Assembly: GCF_937138205.1 (NCBI RefSeq)
Contig: NZ_CAKZOT010000075.1
Span: 1-42,674, forward strand
Source of the DNA: an uncultured Rhodospira sp.
GTDB lineage: Bacteria > Pseudomonadota > Alphaproteobacteria > Rhodospirillales > Rhodospirillaceae
Length of the DNA stretch: 42,674 nt
Direction of reading: 5' to 3'
This document shows, piece by piece, positions 22,732 through 29,844 of the stretch. Positions within the stretch are counted from its first letter, which is position 1; each line of letters begins with the position of its first letter. The notes beneath the pieces are model-generated. The model worked only from the letters and a program-made list of their open reading frames with translations. It made no database searches and had not been told where the DNA came from. Made by a program: the position numbers and the translations under genes.

Positions 22732-23298
22732 TCAGCCCCCCAGGATGGCGCGGGCACCCGCGCCGGCCAGGCGCATGACGGTCTCGGGCGACGGCGCGTG
22801 AATGCCCGGCACCGTCTCGCGCCCCTGTGCCACCAGCCGGCCGCGCGCCGTGATGGTGTGGCGCGCATCCACGAGGTCCCGTTCATGCAGCCACGTGAGT
22901 TGGTCGGTCACGTCCGATACGGTGACCTGGAGCGCCACGGCCGCGAGCGCGGCCTGGATGTCCTCGGCACTCCCCGCCGGCGGCGCGACGCCGTCCACGG
23001 TCTCCAAGCCCTGGGCCACCTCCACACCCGGGGTCAGCAGCATGGCGCCCAGCACGCCGCGTTCGCGGGTGCGCCGCACGAGTCCCTGATCGGACAGCCA
23101 GGCCAGATCGTCGACGACCGTGGCCCGGGGCAGGTTCAGCACCTCGGCCAGGAGACTGACATTGGCCCCCCGCCCGGGCATTTCCGCCAGTGCCCACAGG
23201 ACGTGAGCGCGCCGCAGGGCATCGGGAGACGCCTTCGCCAGCACGATCAGCATGGCCAGCCGCACGTGTGCGATCCACTGGTCACGGAACGACGTCAT
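22732..23298 (-). CDS. Tandem winged-helix phage protein (VpaChn25_0724-like, duplicated)
   Basis: 188 residues starting at ATG 23298, overlapping DUF2730 as ATGA. Two related units are visible. Unit 1 (about 20-105) has NLPRATVVDDLAWLSDQGLV and LTPGVEVAQGLETVDGVAPP; unit 2 (about 110-180) has VSDVTDQLTWLHERDLV and ITARGRLVAQGRETVPGI. Each is a winged-helix followed by a 'G..VAQG.E.V.G' tail, the pattern of the single-copy ~100-residue protein found at this place in other Mu-like phages. Probable DNA-binding or packaging accessory. Confidence 0.75.
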   Translation of the reverse strand: MTSFRDQWIAHVRLAMLIVLAKASPDALRRAHVLWALAEMPGRGANVSLLAEVLNLPRATVVDDLAWLSDQGLVRRTRERGVLGAMLLTPGVEVAQGLETVDGVAPPAGSAEDIQAALAAVALQVTVSDVTDQLTWLHERDLVDARHTITARGRLVAQGRETVPGIHAPSPETVMRLAGAGARAILGG

Positions 23299-23693
23299 CG
23301 GTCGGACCCCTCGTTCAGCTCATGCCGGACCAACAGCTGCACCTGTTCCCGGATCCAGACGTGTGTCTCCCGCACGGCGGCCATCTCGGCTCGCAGGGCG
23401 GACATGGTCTCGCGCACGTCCTGGAGGTCCCGGGCCGTGGGCAGGTATGCCAGGTGGCTCTCCACATTGGCAAACCGGGCCTCACCCCGATCCAGGCGGC
23501 CGGCGATGTCGGCGTGGGCCTGCTTGTGATCGGCCTGCCAAGCCAGCACGTCGCGGCGCAGGGTGTGCACATCAGTTTGCGACGCGAACACCCGGCCCAA
23601 ACGCCACAACACGCCGGTGATCAACAGGCTCAGCACCAGGGCCGCCAATGGCGCCACCTTGCCCGACCATTCAATGACGTCCCACACGTCCAT
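23295..23693 (-). CDS. DUF2730 membrane-anchored coiled-coil protein (Mu gp25-like)
   Basis: 132 residues starting at ATG 23693 (shared with the upstream stop). An N-terminal transmembrane segment (about 12-33, VAPLAALVLSLLITGVLW) is followed by a long charged coiled coil (TLRRDVLAWQADHKQAHADI through REQVQLLVRHELN). DUF2730 proteins lie between the lysis genes and DUF1804/terminase in Mu-like phages. Function is unsettled; a role as inner-membrane lysis accessory (spanin-like partner) has been suggested by position. Confidence 0.85.
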   Translation of the reverse strand: MDVWDVIEWSGKVAPLAALVLSLLITGVLWRLGRVFASQTDVHTLRRDVLAWQADHKQAHADIAGRLDRGEARFANVESHLAYLPTARDLQDVRETMSALRAEMAAVRETHVWIREQVQLLVRHELNEGSDR

Positions 23694-23932
23694 CACACCC
23701 CCGTCCGTCGCTTGCGGGTGGCCCGCACCTCGGCCGCCGCCTGGCAGGCCGCACAGCGGGTCGCGCCGGGCCGGGCGGCCCGCCGAGCCGCCGGGATCGG
23801 CTGGCCGCAGCTCACGCACCGTGTCGTCGGCGTGGCGGTGGTGGGCGCGGGGGGCATGGTGCGTCGACGAGCCAGGATCGCGCCCCGCTCGGCCTCGACG
23901 CGATCGGTCACGATGTCCACGACGTCAGCCAC
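23693..23932 (-). CDS. TraR/DksA-type C4 zinc-finger protein
   Basis: 79 residues from GTG 23932, overlapping the lipoprotein gene by 8 bases. Four cysteines (39, 42, 60, 63) form a C4 zinc finger with the diagnostic spacing CVSCGQPIPAARR..RPGATRCAACQ of phage TraR/DksA proteins. The N-terminal helix is short. Such proteins can bind the RNA polymerase secondary channel and tune transcription. Here it sits between lysis genes and packaging genes, as in many Mu-like phages. Confidence 0.9.
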   Translation of the reverse strand: MADVVDIVTDRVEAERGAILARRRTMPPAPTTATPTTRCVSCGQPIPAARRAARPGATRCAACQAAAEVRATRKRRTGV

Positions 23933-24545
23933 CGGCGGCCCCCACCAGACAGTCCCGCGCGGCCTCGGCCGCCGCCATCACGTCGTCCCACTCCGGGCTG
24001 GTCGGGTCGCGGCCCTCGGCCACCATCAGCGCCAGGTCACCCTTCAGGCCCGCCAGCGCGGCGCGCAGGTGGGCATAGCCGACGGCCACCTGCAGCGCGC
24101 GGTCGACCGCGTAGGCCGCCATGCCGGCCGCGCCACCGCCCGCGACCTCAGAGGCGTCTACGGTCACCTCCAGCACCTGTGTGGCCAGCCCGGTCATCAG
24201 GCCGGACAGCGCGGCCAGGCCGGCAGCCGGGTCACCGAAAGCCCCGTAGGCCCGGGCCTCGACCAGGGCCTCATAGGCCGCGTCGCCCGCCTGGGCGAGG
24301 CGGGCCGAGGCGCCGGAGAGCGCCGTCGGCGTCTGGACGTACTCGCACGCCAACCCGCCGATCACGCCGTAGGCGCCGGCGGCCCGGTAGACGCGCTGCT
24401 GCGTCGTCTCCACCGCGCCGAGCCAGCGATCGGCGACCGAATTGCCACAGCCGGACAACCACAGGCTTGCGGCGACCACGACACCCACCAGGGCGACGCG
24501 GACGCCCCACAGCAGGCGGTTCAGGGTTCGCAGGGTCATACTCAT
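23925..24545 (-). CDS. Phage lipoprotein in lysis cluster
   Basis: 206 residues starting at ATG 24545 (an ATG two codons later is possible). A signal peptide of 32 residues ends in the lipobox LSGC with Cys33 as the lipidated residue. The mature part is Ala/Gly-rich and helical (VYRAAGAYGVIGGLACEYV, LAALSGLMTGLATQV). Directly after the holin candidate, an o-spanin-like or outer-membrane lysis role is plausible, but it is much longer than typical Rz1. It overlaps the holin gene by 4 bases. Confidence 0.7.
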   Translation of the reverse strand: MSMTLRTLNRLLWGVRVALVGVVVAASLWLSGCGNSVADRWLGAVETTQQRVYRAAGAYGVIGGLACEYVQTPTALSGASARLAQAGDAAYEALVEARAYGAFGDPAAGLAALSGLMTGLATQVLEVTVDASEVAGGGAAGMAAYAVDRALQVAVGYAHLRAALAGLKGDLALMVAEGRDPTSPEWDDVMAAAEAARDCLVGAAGG

Positions 24546-24763
24546 CCCTCCATCACACGGCGGAGCTGCTGCCAGCAGCCCTCGCACAGGACACACAGCG
24601 CGGCGGCCGTCTCGGCCTCCAGCGTCAGACCGGCGAGCTGATCCAGCAGCCCCACGGCCACCAGCGCGGCGGCGGCGCCCAGCCCCAACTGGGGCGCGGC
24701 GGCGGCGCGCTGGGCCTTGGACATTTCCGGCCCGCTGGGGCCGGGGGTGGGTTTCGTCGGCAT
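24542..24763 (-). CDS. Holin candidate (small membrane protein)
   Basis: 73 residues starting at ATG 24763, overlapping the previous stop as TGATG (a TTG one codon earlier is less likely). A basic N-terminal part (MSKAQRAAAAPQ) is followed by a hydrophobic segment (LGLGAAAALVAVGLLDQLAGL) and a second weaker one containing two Cys (AALCVLCEGCW). Size, membrane segment and position right after the endolysin suggest a holin. No family-specific signature was recognised. Confidence 0.55.
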   Translation of the reverse strand: MPTKPTPGPSGPEMSKAQRAAAAPQLGLGAAAALVAVGLLDQLAGLTLEAETAAALCVLCEGCWQQLRRVMEG

Positions 24764-24897
24764 CAACCCTCCTCCTCATCGCGCAGCGCCATGGTGACGA
24801 TCTCGAGGGCAGACAGGATCTCGTCCGCGCTCAGGCCGGTCGCCCGGGCCTTGGCCACCACCTCATTGAGGCGGTCCTCCACATCCGTCTGGGTCAT
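24763..24897 (-). CDS. Very small acidic protein between endolysin and holin
   Basis: 44 residues starting at ATG 24897 with an AGGAGGA site, and ending on TGA that overlaps the holin ATG. The sequence begins MTQTDVEDRLNEVVAKA and is one or two amphipathic helices ending in DEEEG. It starts one base after the endolysin stop. The tight coupling on both sides and good ribosome-binding site support a real gene. Function unknown; possible antiholin or folding partner. Confidence 0.6.
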   Translation of the reverse strand: MTQTDVEDRLNEVVAKARATGLSADEILSALEIVTMALRDEEEG

Positions 24898-24898
24898 A

Positions 24899-25486
24899 TC
24901 AGTCCTCCTCCGGCCAGAACCGGGCGCGCGTGCGCCAGCCGCGCCGGAACACGGCGAGGCTGGGGCGGCGCTCGATCAGGTCGCGATAGAACGCATACTG
25001 CCGGCGGCACATCGCCGCGCGCAGGCAGGCGGTGGCACAGGCGTCAAGCGCGGCGGCGGTGGCCGGGCCGAGCACGCCGTCCACGGTCACGGGACGGCCG
25101 CAGTCGGCGGCGGCCTCCTGCGCGATCCGCACGGCGCGCGACATGCCCATGTTGATGCCCATGTCGATCAACTTGATCGCGGGGGCGCTTTGGTGGATCA
25201 GGTTCAGGCGGTACCGGTCCCACCACCGCTCGCGGTAGTACCGCGCGGCGTCGTCAGGCGTCAGGGCGCGGACGTCGGCGGCGTCCACGTCGCCGTCCCG
25301 GTCGACATCCCAGTCCAGCAGGCCGTCGCCGTCCAGGTCACCCTGGGCGCGCAGGGTGCGCAGGCTCATCCCGTACTTGGTGGCGCCGCCGGGATCAGCG
25401 GCGTGATCAACGTAGCCACCCTCGTGGCGCATGATGTAGTGCAGCGCCTCGGGGAAATGGTCATGGGGCTCGATATGCGCGGACAC
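24899..25486 (-). CDS. Endolysin: GH108 N-acetylmuramidase with Ca-binding-like insert
   Basis: 195 residues from GTG 25486, chosen because GGGAGG lies upstream and the family starts here. The GH108 catalytic region is HEGGYVDHAADPGGATKYG with Glu about 21 as catalytic acid, and the peptidoglycan-binding type 3 domain follows (TVDGVLGPATAAALDAC). Between them, DLDGDGLLDWDVDRDGDVD contains two overlapping EF-hand/dockerin-like acidic loops. It cleaves the MurNAc-GlcNAc bond at lysis. No signal peptide, so holin-dependent export. First gene after mor, the position of the Mor-activated late transcript in Mu. Confidence 0.92.
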   Translation of the reverse strand: MSAHIEPHDHFPEALHYIMRHEGGYVDHAADPGGATKYGMSLRTLRAQGDLDGDGLLDWDVDRDGDVDAADVRALTPDDAARYYRERWWDRYRLNLIHQSAPAIKLIDMGINMGMSRAVRIAQEAAADCGRPVTVDGVLGPATAAALDACATACLRAAMCRRQYAFYRDLIERRPSLAVFRRGWRTRARFWPEED

Positions 25487-25546
25487 GGCGGGGCCTCCCT
25501 CACGGCGTGGAGCGTGGGGAGAGCATCGCAGGCGCGCGCGCACGGC

Positions 25547-25566
25547 GCGCCCGGACGCATGTCCGG
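25547..25566. promoter_or_regulatory. Repeated palindrome between mor and endolysin (candidate late-control site)
   Basis: CCGGAC-GCAT-GTCCGG preceded by GCGC; 19 of 20 bases match the palindrome before the protease gene at 17,238. It lies directly after the mor stop codon, 61-80 bases upstream of the endolysin start, in the place of the Mu middle promoter Pm. Could be a Mor-binding dyad or a mor terminator stem. The rest of the 80-base gap shows no other motif. Confidence 0.5.
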
Positions 25567-25944
25567 TCAGTCCGTATCGGGAGGGGAAAACAGGTCGAGC
25601 TGGCGCGGATCGGCCCGGCCCATGTCGGCCAGCAGGCGGCGCACGTGGCGCTGTGTCAGGCCGACGGCCTGGGCGATGGCGCCCAGCGGCTCGCCGCTGT
25701 CATACATGCGCCTGATCATGGCCCGATGGTGGAGGGTCCGGCAAGAGGGCACGCAAATCCGCTCACCGCCGCGCCGCTCGATCAGCGCCGTCGCGTGCTC
25801 GCCCATGGCCTGGACCAGCGGGTGCTCGGGGTCCGCGCGGACCGGCACATACAGGTCCAGCCCGCCGCGCACCTGGACGAGGCGGACGGCCGCCGCCTCG
25901 CCGATCTCCTCGGCCAGGTCCAGATATGACTGCGGCAGGGTCAT
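25567..25944 (-). CDS. mor: Mor transcription activator family protein
   Basis: 125 residues (Mu Mor is 129) starting at ATG 25944, overlapping GemA as ATGA. The N-terminal dimerisation part (SYLDLAEEIGEAAAVRLVQVRGGLDLYVP) is followed by a C-terminal HTH (MIRRMYDSGEPLGAIAQAVG, then LTQRHVRRLL). Mor activates the middle promoter in Mu; here no second activator (C) is seen, so Mor may control both middle and late genes. Placed between GemA and lysis genes as in RcapMu/B3-like phages. Confidence 0.92.
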   Translation of the reverse strand: MTLPQSYLDLAEEIGEAAAVRLVQVRGGLDLYVPVRADPEHPLVQAMGEHATALIERRGGERICVPSCRTLHHRAMIRRMYDSGEPLGAIAQAVGLTQRHVRRLLADMGRADPRQLDLFSPPDTD

Positions 25945-26399
25945 TCGGCGCCCCCGTCCCCGGCCGCCGTCTCCCCGTCCAGGCGGGCGATCCACTGTTT
26001 CAGGGACTCCACCAGCAGGCGCAGGTCGTTGTTGGACAGAATGTCCGGGTCCAAGAGGACGTCGGCGCCCGGCTGGAGCTGGCGGCCGCACCAGGTGCGG
26101 AGCGCGGCGCGCCGATCGGCGGCGGATTTGGCACGCACGGCGCCGCGCCGGCACAGCTCGCCCCATTGGGCGTGGACCTTGCGCGCCAGCGGATTGGCGG
26201 CGGGCCGGTAGGGTTTCCGCCGCCCGCCGCGCAGCCGGTCATATTCGGCCAGCACGGCGCCGAGCTGCGCGTCCGTCATCTCGCGGGCGGAGCGGCACCC
26301 GGTCAGGCGGTGCATCAGATCGCGCCGGGCCTCGTCGTCCAGGCCCAGCTCGCGGGCGCCGGCGTGGATCGCGCGCATCCGTGCGGATCGGTCGCTCAT
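25941..26399 (-). CDS. gemA: GemA / Mu gp16 regulatory protein (DUF1018)
   Basis: 152 residues starting at ATG 26399, overlapping the upstream gene as ATGA. DUF1018 features: N-terminal IHAGARELGLDDEARRDLMHRLTGCRSAREMTDAQL, then YRPAANPLARKVHAQWGELCRRGAV, and a C-terminal helix SNNDLRLLVESLKQW. In Mu, GemA changes host gene expression and DNA supercoiling. It is immediately upstream of mor, as in all Mu-like phages. Confidence 0.92.
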   Translation of the reverse strand: MSDRSARMRAIHAGARELGLDDEARRDLMHRLTGCRSAREMTDAQLGAVLAEYDRLRGGRRKPYRPAANPLARKVHAQWGELCRRGAVRAKSAADRRAALRTWCGRQLQPGADVLLDPDILSNNDLRLLVESLKQWIARLDGETAAGDGGAE

Positions 26400-26854
26400 G
26401 GCCTCCCCCTCCGCGTCTGGGCCTGGGCGCGCCAGCCCCCGTCCGGCCGGGGCGGGGCGGCCACGCCGAACTGATCCTCCAGCCCCGTCGTGCCGGCGGC
26501 AGGCCCCGGCGGGCAGTGTGTGACCTGGCCGCCGTTGGCCAAGTACGCCGCCACGGCCTCGGCGCGCTCGGCCGCCGGCGTGCGGGTCGGCGGGAGCGGC
26601 CGGCCGAACCGGAAACCACGACGGACCGGCGCCGGCGCCGGTGCCGGTGCCGGAGGTGGTGGTGGTGGTGGGGCGGACTCGGACTCGGACACGGGCTCAG
26701 GCACCGGCGGTGGCGGCGGCGGTGGCGGGGGGCACAGCGCGGTGACGGCGCGCGCGGCCGCCTGATAGGACACGCCACAGCGCACCGCGATCGAGACGGC
26801 ATCGTGCCCCCAGGCCAGCAGGGCGCGGACGCGCGGGGCCGAGATGTGGCTCAT
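26396..26854 (-). CDS. HTH protein with proline-rich linker and small C-terminal phage motif
   Basis: 152 residues starting at ATG 26854. The N-terminal HTH (APRVRALLAWGHDAVSIAVR, CGVSYQAAARAV; residues 6-40) is followed by a long Pro-rich linker encoded by trinucleotide repeats (about 42-78), then AVAAYLANGGQVTHCPPGPA. The last motif resembles a short segment common in small phage proteins (AFLAKGGKVTRCPP). A DNA-binding regulator is likely, target unknown. Coupled by 4-base overlaps to neighbours on both sides. Confidence 0.65.
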   Translation of the reverse strand: MSHISAPRVRALLAWGHDAVSIAVRCGVSYQAAARAVTALCPPPPPPPPPVPEPVSESESAPPPPPPPAPAPAPAPVRRGFRFGRPLPPTRTPAAERAEAVAAYLANGGQVTHCPPGPAAGTTGLEDQFGVAAPPRPDGGWRAQAQTRRGRP

Positions 26855-27120
26855 GGCTCGGCCCTCCCCTCGACGCGCAGCACATGGGTGGCGGTGACGC
26901 TGAGATTGGCGCCGCTCGGATCGCGGCGACGCCAGACGAAGCGGATGGACACCCGCCCGTCCTGGCGGCGGTATGGCCGCACGCGCGGATCCAGCGCATA
27001 GCCGTCGGCCACCAGCACCTGGTGCAGATCGGCGGCCTCGCTGATCAGGCCCAGCAGGCTCGGCGCGTCATGCGGCGGCAGGTGTCGGCCACAGCGGGGA
27101 ATGCGGCGGCGAGAGGTCAT
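26851..27120 (-). CDS. Small phage protein of unknown function
   Basis: 89 residues starting at ATG 27120, with 4-base ATGA overlaps at both ends. Basic N-terminus (MTSRRRIPRCGRHL), a helical middle (SLLGLISEAADLHQVLVADG) and a beta-rich end (RVSIRFVWRRRDPSGANLSV). No family recognised. The coupling and uniform codon use support a real gene within the early operon. Confidence 0.6.
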   Translation of the reverse strand: MTSRRRIPRCGRHLPPHDAPSLLGLISEAADLHQVLVADGYALDPRVRPYRRQDGRVSIRFVWRRRDPSGANLSVTATHVLRVEGRAEP

Positions 27121-27347
27121 GACGGAACCCTCCGTCGTGCCTGACGCCACCAGGCGCGTTCCTGGCGTCGGCCCAGGCAGTGCCACAGCGCCAGTTCGAA
27201 GTCTCCGTTGGTGCTGGACAGCGCCCGCGCGAGATCGTCCTCGGAGGTGGCCTTGATCAGCCGGGCGAGCTGGCGGCCGTGCCCGGCGCGGGCGCGCTCT
27301 GTCGCCCGGACCAGGTCCGCCTCACCCCAGTCCCACCGCGCGCTCAT
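27117..27347 (-). CDS. Small phage protein of unknown function
   Basis: 76 residues starting at ATG 27347, which overlaps the methyltransferase stop as ATGA; a GTG three codons earlier is a poorer choice. Predicted all-helical (DLVRATERARAGHGRQLARL) and basic at the end (RQERAWWRQARRRVPS). No motif recognised. Lies between the methyltransferase and another small unknown gene in the early operon. Confidence 0.55.
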   Translation of the reverse strand: MSARWDWGEADLVRATERARAGHGRQLARLIKATSEDDLARALSSTNGDFELALWHCLGRRQERAWWRQARRRVPS

Positions 27348-27973
27348 GTCACCCACCCGTCACGCCAAAGCGTGTGGATCGCCTCCAGGCCCCGGTGCCC
27401 CCGCTCCCACACGTACCAGGCGTGGGGGATCGGTACGTTGCCGCCGCGCTCCTCGGGCGGGATGCTGAACAGCCAGCAGGTGGCCCGGTCCCCGCACAGC
27501 CAGATGCGCGCCGGCGGCCGACGGAGCCACCATTCTCGCCGTTCACGGCTCTCACGCCACGCGAACCGCTGGAAGCAGACGATCTTGCGCGCGCCCAGCG
27601 CGGCCGCATGGTCCACGAACTCACAGGCCAACCTGAACGGCGGGTTCATGAAGACGCTGAAGGGCTCCTCAGACGGCGGCTCCGTCAGGCGGAGAAAGTT
27701 TTTCTCTCCGGATTGACCATCGTAGCCCCAGTCATGCAGGTCGGTGGACAGCACCGCGTATCCCGCCGCCGTCGCCGCCTCGCTCAGGACTCCCGTGCCG
27801 CAGCACGGGTCCCAGACGCACGGGGTCAGGATCTCCACGTCCAGGATGCGCGCCGCCGCCCAGGCCGGCGTCTCGTAGCACTCGGCCGCGCGCGCCTGCT
27901 GTTCCAGTGAGGCGTATTCGGGCGCCGGGGTCACGCCCGCCAGGTGCTCGAACAGGGAGGATTGGGTGCTCAT
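27344..27973 (-). CDS. DNA adenine-type methyltransferase (class I SAM-dependent)
   Basis: 209 residues starting at ATG 27973 (TGATG overlap). Motif I is DPCCGTGVL (55-63) and motif IV is MNPPF (109-113), which with the order I then IV suggests an N6-adenine or related amino-methyltransferase. Downstream come ALGARKIVCFQRFAW and an aromatic-rich end (HAWYVWERGH). No restriction partner is near, so it probably modifies phage DNA against host restriction. It is short and lacks an obvious target-recognition domain. Confidence 0.82.
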   Translation of the reverse strand: MSTQSSLFEHLAGVTPAPEYASLEQQARAAECYETPAWAAARILDVEILTPCVWDPCCGTGVLSEAATAAGYAVLSTDLHDWGYDGQSGEKNFLRLTEPPSEEPFSVFMNPPFRLACEFVDHAAALGARKIVCFQRFAWRESRERREWWLRRPPARIWLCGDRATCWLFSIPPEERGGNVPIPHAWYVWERGHRGLEAIHTLWRDGWVT

Positions 27974-28236
27974 CACGGCCGCCCCTCTGACTGGGCCGGC
28001 TGCGCCGGTGGGGCGGCGCGACGCCGCGCCCAGTACTTGCACGCGGGCGTGTGGCTCTCGGCCGTGCCCAGGCGCGTGGCCGGCAGGCAGGTCTGTTCCG
28101 CCACCTTCTCGCACACCATGGCGACGCGCTGGCCAGGGCGCGGATCGACGACAGACGGCACCCAGTGGTCGCAGGTGGCGCAGCGCTGGCCGGCCGGACC
28201 GGAGCCGGCGACATTGGCATAGGTCGGTTTGGGCAT
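27973..28236 (-). CDS. Small cysteine-rich, probable zinc-binding protein
   Basis: 87 residues starting at ATG 28236. Five Cys (19, 22, 42, 50, 66) including CATC, with CxxC-like spacing suitable for one zinc. N-terminus MPKPTYANVAGSG and an Ala/Pro-rich tail. Overlaps the methyltransferase start by one base. Unknown function; similar small Cys-rich proteins occur in early operons of alphaproteobacterial Mu-like phages. Confidence 0.6.
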   Translation of the reverse strand: MPKPTYANVAGSGPAGQRCATCDHWVPSVVDPRPGQRVAMVCEKVAEQTCLPATRLGTAESHTPACKYWARRRAAPPAQPAQSEGRP

Positions 28237-28245
28237 GATGGCCTC

Positions 28246-28521
28246 CTACCAGTCGGTTAGATCGTCGATGGAGATCCCGCGCAGGCGGCTGATCGCCGCC
28301 ACCAGGGCCTCGTGCGTGCCGCCGCAGGCGAGGTACGCCCGCACCAGCGCCTCGGCGTCCGGCGGGCCGTCGGGCGACGCGGGGGTCCCCCGCTCCGGCG
28401 CCAGCACCGCCAGCGCCCGGCGCCACGCCGCCCGCGCGCGGCGCTGCACGGCCGTGCCCTGCCGTCGCACCAGAGGCTCGACGGACAGCGCTAGGTCCAG
28501 CAGGGCGGCGCGGGGGTCCAT
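28246..28521 (-). CDS. Small helical phage protein of unknown function
   Basis: 91 residues starting at ATG 28521, one base after the ASCH stop. Predicted helical throughout (LLDLALSVEPLVRRQGTAVQ and AEALVRAYLACGGTHEALVA). No motif recognised. It is followed by a 9-base gap before the Cys-rich gene. Kept because of tight packing and protein-like composition. Confidence 0.55.
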   Translation of the reverse strand: MDPRAALLDLALSVEPLVRRQGTAVQRRARAAWRRALAVLAPERGTPASPDGPPDAEALVRAYLACGGTHEALVAAISRLRGISIDDLTDW

Positions 28522-28522
28522 G

Positions 28523-28870
28523 TCAGCCGTCCAGCACCGTGCCGGCCGGGAGGTCCGGACGGAAAAAGCCCAACTTCCCGCGACAGGCCACGAACGGCAG
28601 CGGGCGCGGATCGCGCAGCACCCATCCCCAGGGGCCGCACCACCACCGGCTGTCGGAGTGGTCGAGACAATCGACGATCTCCACCGACCCGACGATGCCG
28701 CCCAGGGGCAGACCAAGACGCCGGATCGTTTCCGGGGCCTCAACCGTCGTGAGGCCGGCGTGGATTAGAACGCGGCCCCGGACTTTGGTCGGCCACGACC
28801 GATTCTCGACGTCCTTGCCGTCGTGCAGGATGTGATGCGCCCATGGCTGGCGGATGGAGATGGCGATCAC
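28523..28870 (-). CDS. ASCH-domain (PUA-like) protein
   Basis: 115 residues from GTG 28870, overlapping the upstream stop as GTGA. Classic ASCH features: AISIRQPWAHHILHDGKDVE near the start, NRSWPTKVRGRVLIHAG, GGIVGSVEIVD, and a C-terminal WGWVLRDPRPLPF. ASCH domains bind RNA or nucleotides and some have ribonuclease or deaminase activity (e.g. YqfB). Small ASCH proteins are common in phage early operons. Substrate unknown. Confidence 0.88.
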   Translation of the reverse strand: MIAISIRQPWAHHILHDGKDVENRSWPTKVRGRVLIHAGLTTVEAPETIRRLGLPLGGIVGSVEIVDCLDHSDSRWWCGPWGWVLRDPRPLPFVACRGKLGFFRPDLPAGTVLDG

Positions 28871-29403
28871 GGCATCACCTCAATCTCGGGCATGTGGCCG
28901 AGCGCGCGCCGGATCAGGTGATCCAGGCGCGTTTCCAGCCACTGGGCATGGAAGGCGTGCGGCGCCCACATCTCCGTGACCTGGCCGTCTGACCCGGTCT
29001 CGATCCGGCACGGGCGGATCCAGCGGTCATAGGCTCCCCGGTCCATGCCGGCGTCGCGGAAGTGCGGCCACCACAGGTCCTCGGCCTCGGGAGGCTCGAA
29101 GGTCGGCCCGGCGGGCACTTCGGGCGGATCCTGAAACGCCTCGTCCTCGAACCTCCGATCCCGAAGCCACGTTTTGGCGTGGGGGATGTAGGTCCGCTCC
29201 AGTTGGCGCTCCCGGCACTGGTCCGCGTGGCGCTGGGCGGCGCGGACCAGGAACGCGGGATCGACACCCCCGGCCGGGCCAGCGCCGATCAGCCGGGCGA
29301 ACACCTCCCGCGCGGCGGCCTTGCCGTCCTTACGCGGATACGCCGCCCAGAAGGCCGCGAACGCCGCCTCCTGCGCGGTCGTCAGTTTCGCGGGGGGCTT
29401 CAT
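28867..29403 (-). CDS. Replication protein with C-terminal DnaA domain I-like segment
   Basis: 178 residues starting at ATG 29403 (ATGA overlap). The first half (15-90) has FWAAYPRKDGKAAAREVFAR and TYIPHAKTWLRDRRFEDE, the signature found in phage replication/helicase-loading proteins. The second half (110-170) has WWPHFRDAGMDRGAYDRWIR, then MWAPHAFHAQWLETR, matching DnaA domain I, which in host DnaA binds the replicative helicase. No AAA+ motifs. Likely recruits DnaB-type helicase to phage transposition intermediates (inference). A DnaA domain IV protein lies three genes upstream. Confidence 0.75.
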   Translation of the reverse strand: MKPPAKLTTAQEAAFAAFWAAYPRKDGKAAAREVFARLIGAGPAGGVDPAFLVRAAQRHADQCRERQLERTYIPHAKTWLRDRRFEDEAFQDPPEVPAGPTFEPPEAEDLWWPHFRDAGMDRGAYDRWIRPCRIETGSDGQVTEMWAPHAFHAQWLETRLDHLIRRALGHMPEIEVMP

Positions 29404-29831
29404 GCCGCACCATCCCCGGCCGGCTCGGCCTGGTGGGCATCCTGCCTGTGCATCGTGTCCAGCGCCGCGATCAGCAGAGCGGCGGCCTGGATTATGTCGC
29501 ACCGGGCCGTGTCGCGGTAGCCGGGTCCCTGAAGGCGCAGGTCGATGGCCGCCCCCTCCACCCGACCGCGCGCCAGATCCAGCAACGGGCGCGGGCCGAG
29601 CTGATCGGCCGCCTCCCCCGAGTACCCCAGGTCCACCACCTGCCGGGCGCGCTCGACCAGCGCGGCGGCCGCGCCGGGGGAGATGCGCAGGAGGCTGTAC
29701 AGCCAATCCTGGGTATGGGACTCGTGGTCGCACCAGCACGGCACCCGGTCAGCAGATGTCATGCGTGCCACCACAGTGATTGCGGCGTCGGAGACCCCGC
29801 CTCGCGGATCCGCCACATCGATCATCGGCAT
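29400..29831 (-). CDS. Early phage protein, weak similarity to small nucleotide-metabolism accessory domain
   Basis: 143 residues starting at ATG 29831. The C-terminal half has ERARQVVDLGYSGEAADQLG and DIIQAAALLIAALDTMHR. This pattern recalls a short helical domain ('ER..Q...GYT..HD ... AALLIAEIDRL') found in many small phage proteins near dNTP-metabolism genes. The N-terminus contains CWCDHESHTQDWLY. Similarity is weak and the function is unproven. Sits between the DUF3164-like and DnaA-I-like genes. Confidence 0.55.
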   Translation of the reverse strand: MPMIDVADPRGGVSDAAITVVARMTSADRVPCWCDHESHTQDWLYSLLRISPGAAAALVERARQVVDLGYSGEAADQLGPRPLLDLARGRVEGAAIDLRLQGPGYRDTARCDIIQAAALLIAALDTMHRQDAHQAEPAGDGAA

Positions 29832-29844
29832 GACCCGCCCCTCC

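Noticed and set aside
22230-22886. Longer start for the DUF1804 gene
   Set aside because: The extra 52 residues overlap the upstream gene in another frame and are Arg/Pro-rich; the family begins at MAHDPETR.
24179-27001. A 940-codon plus-strand open frame across the lysis and early genes
   Set aside because: It is the mirror of well-supported minus-strand genes (endolysin, Mor, GemA); Arg/Gly/Pro-rich low-complexity translation typical of antisense frames in GC-rich DNA.
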